Positions 17,309 through 27,226 of a DNA stretch of 64,000 nt are shown here, one piece after another. Below the pieces are notes generated by a model. It saw only the letters and a list, made by a program, of their open reading frames with translations. It did not search any database and was not told the origin of the DNA. The stretch is from Pseudomonas sp. UBA5706. GTDB taxonomy: Bacteria; Pseudomonadota; Gammaproteobacteria; Pseudomonadales; Pseudomonadaceae. The stretch spans positions 310,001 through 374,000 of the forward strand of contig NZ_DIHC01000043.1 of NCBI RefSeq assembly GCF_002419965.1, given 5' to 3'. Each line of letters starts with the position of its first letter. Position 1 is the stretch's first letter. A program made the position numbers and the translations under genes.

Positions 17309-19531
17309 ATGAGCACCGAAGGAACCACCGCAGCCGCAGTCGAACTTGAACCCCAGACCCTGTCCCAGGAGGTCACCTCCGTGGTCGAACCGACCATCGA
17401 GGTGGTACCGGCTGTCGAGCCGCATCAGCCGCCTACACCGGCGATCGTCATCCCCAATCTGGACGACAGCAGCCTCTATATCCATCGCGAGCTGTCGCAG
17501 CTGCAGTTCAACATTCGCGTACTGGAACAGGCGCTGGACGAATCCTACCCCTTGCTCGAGCGGCTCAAGTTCCTGCTGATCTTCTCCAGCAATCTGGACG
17601 AATTCTTCGAAATCCGCGTGGCGGGGCTCAAAAAGCAGATTACGTTTGCCCGTGAGCAGGCCGGCGCCGACGGACTGCAGCCGCATCAGGCGCTGGCGCG
17701 CATCAGTGAACTGGTCCATGGCCATGTCGATCGCCAATACGCAATCCTCAACGACATCCTGCTGCCTGAGCTAGAAAAGCATCAGGTACGTTTCATTCGT
17801 CGTCGCAACTGGAACACCAAACTGAAAACCTGGGTACGGCGATATTTCCGCGACGAGATCGCGCCGATTATCACCCCGATTGGCCTGGACCCGACCCACC
17901 CGTTCCCGCTGCTGGTCAACAAGTCGCTGAACTTCATCGTCGAGCTAGAAGGCGTCGATGCCTTCGGTCGTGATTCGGGCCTGGCGATCATTCCAGCGCC
18001 GCGACTTTTGCCACGCATCATCAAGGTGCCGGAGGACGTCGGCGGCCATGGCGACAACTATGTCTTTCTGTCGTCAATGATTCACGCCCACGCGGATGAC
18101 TTGTTCCAGGGCATGAAGGTTAAAGGCTGCTATCAGTTCCGCCTGACCCGTAACGCCGACCTGGCGCTGGATTCCGAAGATGTCGAAGACTTGGCGCGCG
18201 CCCTGCGGGGCGAGCTGTTTTCCCGTCGTTACGGCGATGCAGTGCGGCTGGAGGTAGCCGACACTTGCCCTAAACATCTGTCTGATTACCTGCTCAAGCA
18301 GTTCAACCTGAGCGAGACCGAGGTGTATCAGGTCAACGGCCCGGTGAACCTGACGCGTCTGTTCAGCATTACCGGTCTGGACAGCCATCCTGAGCTGCAA
18401 TATCTGCCGTTTACCCCCGCGATTCCGAAGCTGCTGCAAAACAGCGAAAACATTTTCAACGTCATCAGCAAGCAAGACATTTTGCTGCTGCATCCTTTCG
18501 AATCCTTCACTCCTGTGGTGGATTTGCTGCGTCAGGCGGCAAAAGACCCTCACGTGTTGGCCGTGCGCCAGACGCTATACCGCAGCGGCGCCAATTCGGA
18601 GATCGTCGATGCACTGGTGGATGCCGCGCGCAACGGCAAGGAAGTGACCGCAGTCATTGAGCTGCGTGCTCGATTTGACGAAGAGTCCAACCTGCAGCTG
18701 GCGAGCCGTCTGCAAGCGGCGGGTGCAGTGGTGATCTACGGCGTGGTTGGCTTCAAGACGCACGCCAAGATGATGCTGATTCTGCGTAGCGAAGCGGGCG
18801 AGATTGTGCGATACGCGCATCTGGGTACTGGCAACTACCACGCCGGTAACGCCCGCCTGTACACCGACTACAGTCTGCTGACCTCCGATGACGCCCTGTG
18901 CGAAGACGTCGGCAAACTGTTCAGCCAGTTGATCGGCATGGGCAAGACGCTGCGCATGAAGAAGCTGTTGCATGCGCCGTTCACTCTGAAGAAAGGCATG
19001 CTTGACATGATCGCCCGCGAGACTCAGTTCGCGACGGACGGCAAACCGGCGCACATCATCGCCAAGTTCAACTCGCTGACCGATCCGAAAATCATCCGCG
19101 CGCTGTACAAGGCCAGTCAGATGGGCGTGAAGATTGATTTGGTGGTGCGTGGCATGTGCTGCCTGCGACCAGGCGTGCCGGGCGTGTCGCACAATATTCA
19201 GGTGCGCTCGATCGTCGGCCGCTTCCTGGAGCACACTCGCGTGTTTTATTTCCTCAATGGCGGCGACGAGCAGATGTACCTGTCCAGTGCAGACTGGATG
19301 GAGCGCAACCTGGATAAGCGTGTTGAAACCTGCTTCCCGGTGGAGGGCAAGAAGCTGATTTTGCGAGTCAAGAAGGAGCTTGAGGGGTATCTGACCGACA
19401 ACACCCACGCCTGGCTGCTGCAGCCGGACGGACGCTACATCCGCAGCACGCCGACCGGCAACCAGAACGCCCGCAATGTGCAGGCGATGCTCCTGGAAAA
19501 GTTGAGCAATCCAGTCCTCAGCGTACGTTGA
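17309..19531 (+). CDS. ppk: Polyphosphate kinase 1
   Basis: PPK1 reversibly polymerises the gamma phosphate of ATP into polyphosphate. At 740 residues it is longer than E. coli PPK because of a Glu/Pro/Val-rich N-terminal extension of about 45 residues before SLYIHRELSQLQFN. Other marks are SSNLDEFFEIRVAGLK, LLHPFESFTPVVDLLRQA, IELRARFDEESNLQ and YAHLGTGNYH, where His504 is the equivalent of the autophosphorylated histidine. The SD CAGGA precedes the ATG. Its 3' end overlaps the convergent ppx by 14 bases. Confidence 0.97.
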   Translation: MSTEGTTAAAVELEPQTLSQEVTSVVEPTIEVVPAVEPHQPPTPAIVIPNLDDSSLYIHRELSQLQFNIRVLEQALDESYPLLERLKFLLIFSSNLDEFFEIRVAGLKKQITFAREQAGADGLQPHQALARISELVHGHVDRQYAILNDILLPELEKHQVRFIRRRNWNTKLKTWVRRYFRDEIAPIITPIGLDPTHPFPLLVNKSLNFIVELEGVDAFGRDSGLAIIPAPRLLPRIIKVPEDVGGHGDNYVFLSSMIHAHADDLFQGMKVKGCYQFRLTRNADLALDSEDVEDLARALRGELFSRRYGDAVRLEVADTCPKHLSDYLLKQFNLSETEVYQVNGPVNLTRLFSITGLDSHPELQYLPFTPAIPKLLQNSENIFNVISKQDILLLHPFESFTPVVDLLRQAAKDPHVLAVRQTLYRSGANSEIVDALVDAARNGKEVTAVIELRARFDEESNLQLASRLQAAGAVVIYGVVGFKTHAKMMLILRSEAGEIVRYAHLGTGNYHAGNARLYTDYSLLTSDDALCEDVGKLFSQLIGMGKTLRMKKLLHAPFTLKKGMLDMIARETQFATDGKPAHIIAKFNSLTDPKIIRALYKASQMGVKIDLVVRGMCCLRPGVPGVSHNIQVRSIVGRFLEHTRVFYFLNGGDEQMYLSSADWMERNLDKRVETCFPVEGKKLILRVKKELEGYLTDNTHAWLLQPDGRYIRSTPTGNQNARNVQAMLLEKLSNPVLSVR

Positions 19532-21020
19532 GGACAATTCCGACGCGGGTCAGCCAGTCGGCTTCAAGGCCAAAGTCGGCCTGAGTCAGCTGGTTGTTTT
19601 GCAGCCAGCCATCCGGAAACAGGATGTCCAATTGGTTGCCATTGGCGGTCAACACAGGTTGCGGCATCTCTTGGGTGCCGCGAATGTGGTGGAACAGGAT
19701 CGCGAAGCGAAGCAGCACGCACAGCCTGATCAGCTTCACGCCTTCATCGCCAAAGTCGGCGAACTTGTCCTTGGGAATATTGCGTCGATGACCGCGCACC
19801 AGTAGCGCAAGCATTTGTTGGTCTACCCGCGAGAACCCGGCCAGGTCCGAGTGCTCGATCAGGTAAGCACCATGCTTGTGGTAGTGATAGTGGGCGATGT
19901 CCAGGCCCACTTCATGCACCTTGGCTGCCCAGCTCAGCAACTCACGATACAGATCGTCTTCCAGTTCCCACGCCTTGGCCACCTGATCCAGCGCCGAAAC
20001 CGCTTTACGCTCCACGCGCGCGGCCTGTTCCAGGTCAACGTGATAACGCTCCATCAGGGAGCTCAGCGTGCGCTCACGAACGTCTTCGTGGTGATGACGG
20101 CCCAGCAGGTCATACAGCACGCCTTCACGCAGTGCGCCTTCGCAGTGATCCATGCGCTGCAAGTCGAGCGCGTCGAAAATCGCTTCCAGAATGGCCAGGC
20201 CGGCGGGGAAGATCGCGCGACGGTCGGGTTTGAGACCCTCGAAGTCAATCTTTTCGATGTCACCGAGCTTCATCAGCTTGCGTTTAAGCCATGCCAGACC
20301 CTCGGCGTTGACCTCGCCACTGCCATGCCCGCCAGCCTTGAGCGCCAGGCCGATGGCGCGGATGGTGCCGGACGAGCCAATGGCCTCATCCCAGCTCAGG
20401 CGATGCAGAGCATGTTCGATGCTCATGATCTCCAGTCGCGCCGCCGTGTAGGCCTGGGCGTAACGCGCCGGGGTGATCTTGCCGTCTTTGAAATAGCGCT
20501 GGGTGAAGCTCACGCAGCCCATTTGCAGGCTTTCGCGCAGCAAGGGTTCGAAGCGCTGACCAATGATGAATTCGGTACTGCCGCCGCCGATGTCCGCCAC
20601 CAGACGTTTGCCCGGCGTGTCGGCCAGGGTGTGGGAGACGCCAAGATAAATAAGCCGCGCTTCTTCTCGGCCGGAAATGACTTCGACCGGGTGCCCGAGG
20701 ATTTCCTCGGCGCGGTGAATGAACTCGTTGCGGTTGCGCGCTTCGCGCAGGGCGTTGGTGCCGACGATGCGCACGGAGCCCGGGGGCATACCGTTGATCA
20801 GTTGGGCAAAACGCTTGAGGCAATCGAGCCCGCGCTGCATGGATTCTTCGTTGAGCTTGCGCTCCTCGTCGATTCCGGCGGCCAACTGTACTTTCTCACC
20901 GAGCCGCTCAAGGATGCGGATTTCACCCTGATTCGCTTTGGCAACAACCATGTGAAAGCTGTTGGAGCCCAGGTCGATCGCGGCGATCAGCGAGAGGTTT
21001 TTGGCTGTGGATAGCGGCAT
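19518..21020 (-). CDS. ppx: Exopolyphosphatase
   Basis: This enzyme removes terminal phosphate from polyphosphate, opposing PPK. The 500-residue protein starts MPLSTAKNLSLIAAIDLGSN and belongs to the Ppx/GppA family of the ASKHA fold: IDLGSNSFHMVV (phosphate-1 loop), GTNALREARN, VADIGGGSTEFIIG (phosphate-2) and a helical HD-like C-terminal half (KVHEVGLDIAHYHYHKHGAY). The ATG at 21020 is chosen by family start. It is convergent with ppk rather than co-transcribed as in E. coli. Confidence 0.96.
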   Translation of the reverse strand: MPLSTAKNLSLIAAIDLGSNSFHMVVAKANQGEIRILERLGEKVQLAAGIDEERKLNEESMQRGLDCLKRFAQLINGMPPGSVRIVGTNALREARNRNEFIHRAEEILGHPVEVISGREEARLIYLGVSHTLADTPGKRLVADIGGGSTEFIIGQRFEPLLRESLQMGCVSFTQRYFKDGKITPARYAQAYTAARLEIMSIEHALHRLSWDEAIGSSGTIRAIGLALKAGGHGSGEVNAEGLAWLKRKLMKLGDIEKIDFEGLKPDRRAIFPAGLAILEAIFDALDLQRMDHCEGALREGVLYDLLGRHHHEDVRERTLSSLMERYHVDLEQAARVERKAVSALDQVAKAWELEDDLYRELLSWAAKVHEVGLDIAHYHYHKHGAYLIEHSDLAGFSRVDQQMLALLVRGHRRNIPKDKFADFGDEGVKLIRLCVLLRFAILFHHIRGTQEMPQPVLTANGNQLDILFPDGWLQNNQLTQADFGLEADWLTRVGIVLNVR

Positions 21021-21241
21021 GGTCAAAAGGTCTCGGTCGATAACTGCGACATCGTGCCACGAACCATCACTGCCGCCAAACCGGTTGTTGTGCGCCTCCA
21101 CTTCTGCCGGGAGCCAGTGGCAGCACCTTACACCCTGGTCTGTCTGTCACGCCGGGTTTGCCGTTTTGGCGACGACTGCGCAGCCGATCGTCTTCAAACG
21201 GGGCGTTTTACCCATCGGGGCAGGATCGAAAGCGCCGAGCG

Positions 21242-21976
21242 TCAACCCTGCTCAACCGAACCGATGAAGTTGGCCAGTTCCGGCGTTTTCGGGTTGGCCA
21301 TCAACTCTCGCGGGTCGCCCACTTCATGCACCTTGCCCTGATGCATGAACACCAATTTGTCCCCTACTTCACGGGCGAAGCGCATTTCGTGGGTCACCAT
21401 GATCAGGGTCATGCCGTCTTTAGCCAGACCACGCACCACGCTGAGGACTTCATTAACCAGTTCCGGGTCCAGCGCGGAGGTGATTTCATCGCACAACAGC
21501 ACCTTCGGCGACATGGCCAGCGCCCGGGCGATCGCCACGCGTTGCTGCTGTCCACCCGACAGGCGATCAGGAAACGCGTCGAATTTCTCCCCAAGCCCCA
21601 CGCGGTCGAGCATTTCCTTGGCCAGCGTGCCCGCCTCGGTCTTGGAGACCTTCTTCACCACCTGCGGCGCGAGCATGACGTTTTCGCCGACCGTCAGGTG
21701 TGGGAACAGATTGAACTGCTGGAACACCATGCCGACTTTCTGCCGCAGGCTGCGCAGGTCGGCGCGTGCTGCATCCAGATATTCGCCATCGACCTCGATC
21801 ACCCCGTCATTGATTGACTCAAGGCCGTTGAGCGTACGCAACAGCGTGCTTTTGCCCGAACCGCTGCGGCCGATGATGGCCACGACCTGACCTTCCTCGA
21901 CACTGAGATCGATGCCTTTAAGCACATGGTGGTCGCCGTAATACTTGTGCAGGGCGGAAATTCTAAGCAGAGGCAT
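21242..21976 (-). CDS. Polar amino-acid ABC transporter, ATP-binding subunit
   Basis: This 244-residue ATPase has Walker A GRSGSGKST, the Q-loop MVFQQFNLFPHL, signature LSGGQQQRVAIARAL and Walker B VLLCDEITSALDPE (Ile replaces the common Pro after DE), typical of the HisP/GlnQ subfamily. The start at 21976 matches the family (MPLLRISALHKYYGDHHVLK), and it overlaps the preceding permease gene by 14 bases. Last gene of a four-gene minus-strand operon (binding protein, two permeases, ATPase). Confidence 0.93.
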   Translation of the reverse strand: MPLLRISALHKYYGDHHVLKGIDLSVEEGQVVAIIGRSGSGKSTLLRTLNGLESINDGVIEVDGEYLDAARADLRSLRQKVGMVFQQFNLFPHLTVGENVMLAPQVVKKVSKTEAGTLAKEMLDRVGLGEKFDAFPDRLSGGQQQRVAIARALAMSPKVLLCDEITSALDPELVNEVLSVVRGLAKDGMTLIMVTHEMRFAREVGDKLVFMHQGKVHEVGDPRELMANPKTPELANFIGSVEQG

Positions 21977-22610
21977 GAAGTCTCCTTTCCAGGTAGCGCG
22001 CGCTGAGCGACAACGGATAGCAAAGCAGGAAGTAGCCCAGGGCAACGAAGCCGTAGACCATGAAAGGCTGGAACGTGACGTTGGCAAGCATGCCACCGGT
22101 CTTGGTCAGTTCGGTAAAGCCGATGATCGAGGTCACGGCCGTGCCTTTGACCACTTGCACCGAAAAGCCCACGGTCGGCGCCACCGCGATACGCAGGGCC
22201 TGCGGCAGGATCACGTAACGCAATTGCTCGAATGGGGTAAGCGCCAGACTTGCCGAAGCTTCCCACTGGCCGTTGGAAATCGACTCCACACAGCCGCGCC
22301 AGATTTCGGCCAGGTACGCGCTGGTGAACAGCGTCAAGGCCAACGCCGCCGCGACCCAAGGCGAGATGTCCACACCCATCAGCGCCACGCCGAAGAACAC
22401 TAGGAACAGTTGCATCAGCAGCGGCGTGCCCTGAAACAGCTCGATGTAGCAGCGAGCGAGCCTGCGCACCGCAGCGGTTTGCGAGATGCGCATCGTCATC
22501 ACCAGCAGGCCTATGACACCGCCGCCAATGAACGCCACCAGCAACAAGGCCAGCGTCCATTGCAGTCCGGTCAGCAGGTTACGCACAATGTCCCACAGGG
22601 TGAAATCCAT
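21963..22610 (-). CDS. Amino-acid ABC transporter permease
   Basis: A 215-residue inner-membrane permease of the HisM/HisQ family with about five hydrophobic segments and the EAA-type loop (QWEASASLALTPFEQLRYVILP) that contacts the ATPase. RCYIELFQGTPLLMQLFLVF is the family's N-terminal conserved segment. It overlaps the preceding permease by one base and the ATPase gene by 14, so the three are translationally coupled. Confidence 0.93.
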   Translation of the reverse strand: MDFTLWDIVRNLLTGLQWTLALLLVAFIGGGVIGLLVMTMRISQTAAVRRLARCYIELFQGTPLLMQLFLVFFGVALMGVDISPWVAAALALTLFTSAYLAEIWRGCVESISNGQWEASASLALTPFEQLRYVILPQALRIAVAPTVGFSVQVVKGTAVTSIIGFTELTKTGGMLANVTFQPFMVYGFVALGYFLLCYPLSLSARYLERRLHASA

Positions 22611-23275
22611 CAGCTGCTCCTCGCGATATAGCGACGACCGATCCAGGCCAGTAATTGGCGAATCATCAGGGCCATGAACAGGTAAATCAGCGTGGTAATG
22701 ATGTACGTCTCAAAGGCGCGGAAATTGCGCGACTGAATGAAATTTGCCGCGAAGCTCAACTCCTCGGTGGCAATCTGCGAACAGACCGCCGAGCCAAGCA
22801 TGACGATGATGATCTGGCTGCTCAGTGCCGGCCAGACCTTGCCCAGCGCCGGTACCAGCACCACGTAGCGGAAGGTTTCGAAGCGCGTCATTGCCAGCGC
22901 CGCCGAAGCCTCCAGTTGCCCACGGGGAATCGCTTGCACACCTGCGCGGATAATTTCGGTCGAGTACGCCCCCAAGTTGATCACCATCGCCAGTACCGCT
23001 GCCTGCCATTCTGAAATCTGCAGCCCCAGCGACGGCAGGCCGAAGAAAATGAAGAACAGCTGCACCAGAAACGGCGTGTTGCGTATCAGCTCTACATAGA
23101 TGCCGAACAGGGCGCAAAACGGCTGGATCTTCCAGGCTCTGACGATCGCGCCGACGATGCCGACGCTGACGCCCAGCAAGGTGCCGATGGCCGTCAGCTC
23201 CAGGGTGAACAAGGCGCCACGCAGCAGCAGGTCAGCGTTTTGCAGGACCGCAATGAAGTCGAACTGATAAGCCAT
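22610..23275 (-). CDS. Amino-acid ABC transporter permease
   Basis: A 221-residue permease paralogous to the next gene: FGIYVELIRNTPFLVQLFFI, AGVQAIPRGQLEASAALAMT (EAA loop) and several hydrophobic segments. The pair would form the heterodimeric channel of a polar amino-acid importer. It starts 42 bases after the binding-protein gene. Confidence 0.93.
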   Translation of the reverse strand: MAYQFDFIAVLQNADLLLRGALFTLELTAIGTLLGVSVGIVGAIVRAWKIQPFCALFGIYVELIRNTPFLVQLFFIFFGLPSLGLQISEWQAAVLAMVINLGAYSTEIIRAGVQAIPRGQLEASAALAMTRFETFRYVVLVPALGKVWPALSSQIIIVMLGSAVCSQIATEELSFAANFIQSRNFRAFETYIITTLIYLFMALMIRQLLAWIGRRYIARSS

Positions 23276-23317
23276 CTAAAAGCCCCGGATCAGATGCATT
23301 GACTAGCGCGCAGCTGA

Positions 23318-24103
23318 TCAGAGATCGGCAGGTAAAGGCTGTTTCAGCCAGGTCTGCGAGTTCTTTTCCAACGCGCCGTCCTGCTTCGCTGCTTCGAGGA
23401 TTTCGTTGACCTTGGCCAGCAGCTCCGGCTGGCCTTTGTTCACGCCGACATACACCGGTGAGTCCTTAAGCTTCACTTTCAGCGCCGGAATGCGCTTGGG
23501 GTTTTTCTCGCTGATGGCGACCATTACCACGTTGCCGCTGGCGATCAGGTCGGTTTGATTGGCCAGGTAGGCGGCGATGGTGGAGTTATTGTCTTCGAAT
23601 CGCTTGATGGTGGCCTCCTTCGGTGCGACGGCGGTCAGCTCGATGTCTTCGATGGCGCCACGGGTGACGCTGATGGTTTTGCCTTTCAAGTCGTCGATGC
23701 CGTTGATCGTAGCGTTAGGCGGACCGAACACAGCGAGGTAGAAGGGGGCATAGGCGCGCGAGAAGTCGATGACTTTTTCGCGATCCGGGTTTTTGCCCAG
23801 GCTGGAAATCACCAGATCCACCTTGCCTGTGGTCAGGAACGGGATGCGGTTGGTGCTATTGACCGGGGTAAGTTCCAGCTTGACCTTAAGCCTGTCGGCG
23901 ATCAGTTGCGCTGTATCGATGTCCAGACCACGCGGCTTCATGTCCGGGCCGACCGAACCGAACGGCGGGAAGTCCTGCGGCACGGCAACTTTCAGCGTGC
24001 CGCGCGCGGTCACATCATCCAGGCCATTGGCTTGGGCTGGGGCCTGACCGAGCATCAGGCTGGCAAACAGGGCGGCAAGCAGAGCGCTGTAACGCTTGGT
24101 CAT
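23318..24103 (-). CDS. Periplasmic amino-acid-type substrate-binding protein
   Basis: A 261-residue family 3 solute-binding protein with a signal peptide (ALLAALFASLMLGQAPAQA) and the conserved GTLKVAVPQDFPPFGSVG, PRGLDIDTAQLIADRL, KVDLVISSLGKNPDREKVID and GKTISVTRGAIEDI segments. The ligand (amino acid, opine or related compound) cannot be read from sequence. First gene of the operon; the 267-base gap upstream separates it from a divergent FCD-type regulator that probably controls it. Confidence 0.93.
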   Translation of the reverse strand: MTKRYSALLAALFASLMLGQAPAQANGLDDVTARGTLKVAVPQDFPPFGSVGPDMKPRGLDIDTAQLIADRLKVKLELTPVNSTNRIPFLTTGKVDLVISSLGKNPDREKVIDFSRAYAPFYLAVFGPPNATINGIDDLKGKTISVTRGAIEDIELTAVAPKEATIKRFEDNNSTIAAYLANQTDLIASGNVVMVAISEKNPKRIPALKVKLKDSPVYVGVNKGQPELLAKVNEILEAAKQDGALEKNSQTWLKQPLPADL

Positions 24104-24228
24104 GTGACGTCTCCGGATCGAACAAAATGTTTAGGCGAAACGTGGGTACTGGCTTACTCCCATTGCACAGCCCATGCCAGCGGAGAACGCGCGACCCAGT
24201 AACGCGGGTTTCAGCGAGCATGCGGTCT

Positions 24229-24245
24229 AACTGGTCTGAACAGTT
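24229..24245. promoter_or_regulatory. Candidate operator palindrome between transporter and regulator
   Basis: AACTG-N7-CAGTT is a perfect inverted repeat centred at 24237, the midpoint between the divergent start codons at 24103 and 24371. It could be the operator of the adjacent GntR-family regulator; a five-base half-site is short enough to arise by chance. Confidence 0.3.
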
Positions 24246-24370
24246 GCCAATCACACCGCCCTGCTTTGGCGCGCCTGAAAGGCCCGACGCCCCTTGCTTG
24301 GGCGTGACTTGCCGAATCGGTGTGATGGCTATAAAAGAAGCATTTCCACGGTAAGCGCGCCCGACATCCC

Positions 24371-25075
24371 ATGCACCCGAGCCCGATTGCGGTACCCGAA
24401 GCTGCCTTCCAAGCGATCCGGAAATTGATTGCCGAGCAGGGCTATAGCCCCGGCGACAGCCTTCCTTCACAGCGGGATCTGGCGATACGGCTGGGGGTCA
24501 GCCGGGCATCATTGCGTGAAGCGCTGTCGTCGCTGAGTGCGCTGGGTGTGGTCAGCGTGCAACCCGGTAAGGGCGTTTTCGTTCAGGGGATTTCTGAACC
24601 AGAACGGCGCACGAGTGGTTTTTCCTGGCCTTACGCAGCGCAAGCGTCGCCTTCGGAAACCTTTCAGCTGCGTTATGCGCTGGAAGGCTTTGCCGCAGGT
24701 CTGGCGGCGGTGACCCTGACTGCGGATGAGCGGGATGTGCTGGAGGACAATGTCGAATCCATGCGCCTTGAATTAAAGGCCGGGGACTTTGACTGCGCCG
24801 CCAAGCTCGATTTCGACTTCCATCGGCGGATTCTCGTGGCCAGCGGCAATCAGGCAATCCTCAGGATCATCACGGCCAGCGCCGATATTTTTCTGGAAAG
24901 TCAGAAGCTGCCTTTCATCAGGGCGGGCAGGGCGATGGAAACCTGGCAGGAGCACCGCAAGATTCTCCGAGCCCTTGCGCGCAACGCCCCTGGGCCGGCG
25001 CAGAAGGCGATGCAGGAGCATATAAGAGGCGCCGCCCTGAGGACCGGCATCGTTTTCTTCGCGCCCTCGATCTGA
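24371..25075 (+). CDS. FadR-subfamily (FCD) GntR transcription regulator
   Basis: A 234-residue repressor-type protein. The N-terminal winged helix (residues 10-75) contains YSPGDSLPSQRDLAIRLGVS and SRASLREALSSLSALGVV; the C-terminal FCD ligand domain contains LRYALEGFAAGLAAVTLT and DFDFHRRILVASGN, whose Asp/His residues bind metal in the family. It is divergent from the ABC transporter operon, which it most likely regulates in response to the transported metabolite. The ATG at 24371 lacks a strong SD. Confidence 0.88.
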   Translation: MHPSPIAVPEAAFQAIRKLIAEQGYSPGDSLPSQRDLAIRLGVSRASLREALSSLSALGVVSVQPGKGVFVQGISEPERRTSGFSWPYAAQASPSETFQLRYALEGFAAGLAAVTLTADERDVLEDNVESMRLELKAGDFDCAAKLDFDFHRRILVASGNQAILRIITASADIFLESQKLPFIRAGRAMETWQEHRKILRALARNAPGPAQKAMQEHIRGAALRTGIVFFAPSI

Positions 25076-25316
25076 AGCGCTTCGCAAGATCAATACACCT
25101 TCAGTTGCACGACTTCTCGGCAGTGAAGACCGCGAACTGCTTGCGTCGACTGGCTGCTCTGCTGCAGACGAGGCGCTGCGCAATACGACCGGCGTCATGT
25201 CGATAAACATAGCCATCACTGTCCATAGCAATAGACAATCGCTCCCGCCTTCCTGTCGCGCCATGACACAGTTATGATGGTGCACGTTTTTTTGCCTATG
25301 ACCTCGGAGAAATCTC

Positions 25317-25646
25317 ATGAGTAGCGACCTTATCAAACACGTCAGCGACGCGAGCTTCGAAGCCGATGTCCTCAAGGCCTCCGGTCCTGTGCTGGTTGAT
25401 TACTGGGCTGAGTGGTGTGGCCCATGCAAAATGATTGCCCCGGTTCTGGACGATATCGCTGGTACCTACGAAGGCAAGCTGGCCATTGCCAAGCTGAACA
25501 TCGACGAAAACCAGGAAACCCCGGCCAAGTTCGGCGTTCGCGGCATTCCTACCTTGATGCTGTTCAAAGACGGTGAAGTGGCGGCGACCAAGGTCGGCGC
25601 TCTGTCGAAGTCTCAGCTGCAGGCTTTTCTCGACGCCAACATCTGA
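25317..25646 (+). CDS. trxA: Thioredoxin 1
   Basis: A 109-residue cytosolic disulfide reductase with the active site WCGPCK (about residues 32-37), the buried Asp in LVDYWAEWC, and cis-Pro in GIPTLMLF. Length matches E. coli TrxA. SD GGAG precedes the ATG. It sits directly upstream of rho, as in other gammaproteobacteria, with its own terminator between them. Confidence 0.98.
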   Translation: MSSDLIKHVSDASFEADVLKASGPVLVDYWAEWCGPCKMIAPVLDDIAGTYEGKLAIAKLNIDENQETPAKFGVRGIPTLMLFKDGEVAATKVGALSKSQLQAFLDANI

Positions 25647-25652
25647 TGGCGC

Positions 25653-25680
25653 AAAAGCCCCGCAAATCGCGGGGTTTTTT
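25653..25680 (+). terminator. Intrinsic terminator after trxA
   Basis: The stem CCCCGC/GCGGGG with a five-base loop is followed by six T residues, beginning seven bases after the trxA stop. Confidence 0.9.
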
Positions 25681-25873
25681 CGGGCATCGCACTAGACGCT
25701 TGGAAACTCAAGTGGTACATTCGGCTCCGCAACGGCTTCTCCGTTGCCCCCTGCTAGCCGTCGCCGACGCTCTCCTTTCGATTTGTACGCGATCCTGTCG
25801 CCTTCTTTGCGGCGCGGCCTCATTAAGCCAAAAGCTTAATTTCCCCCTCCATACATGATTACGTCATTCCTAT
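25681..25873 (+). promoter_or_regulatory. rho leader region
   Basis: A 193-base leader precedes rho. It contains C/T-rich unstructured stretches (CGGCTTCTCCGTTGCCCCCT, TTTCCCCCTCC) and a perfect AT-rich hairpin ATTAAGC-CAAAA-GCTTAAT at 25822-25840. Rho autoregulates by terminating in its own leader in E. coli, and the pyrimidine-rich segments could serve the same role here. This is inference. Confidence 0.45.
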
Positions 25874-27133
<1,260 letters not shown>

Positions 27134-27160
27134 CGCAAGCGCGCTGAACGGCTGTAGAAA

Positions 27161-27196
27161 GGTGGTGTCCCTTTGGGGCACCATTTTTTTTGATTT
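27161..27196 (+). terminator. Intrinsic terminator after rho
   Basis: A stem GGTGTCCC/GGGGCACC with a three-base loop (one G-U pair) is followed by an eight-T run and a second six-T run, about 30 bases after the rho stop. Confidence 0.85.
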
Positions 27197-27226
27197 TTTC
27201 TGCATGGAAAGCGGACGAGGAGCGGC

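Noticed and set aside
19815..21014. Plus-strand frame opposite ppx
   Set aside because: Antisense shadow; ppx motifs are on the minus strand.
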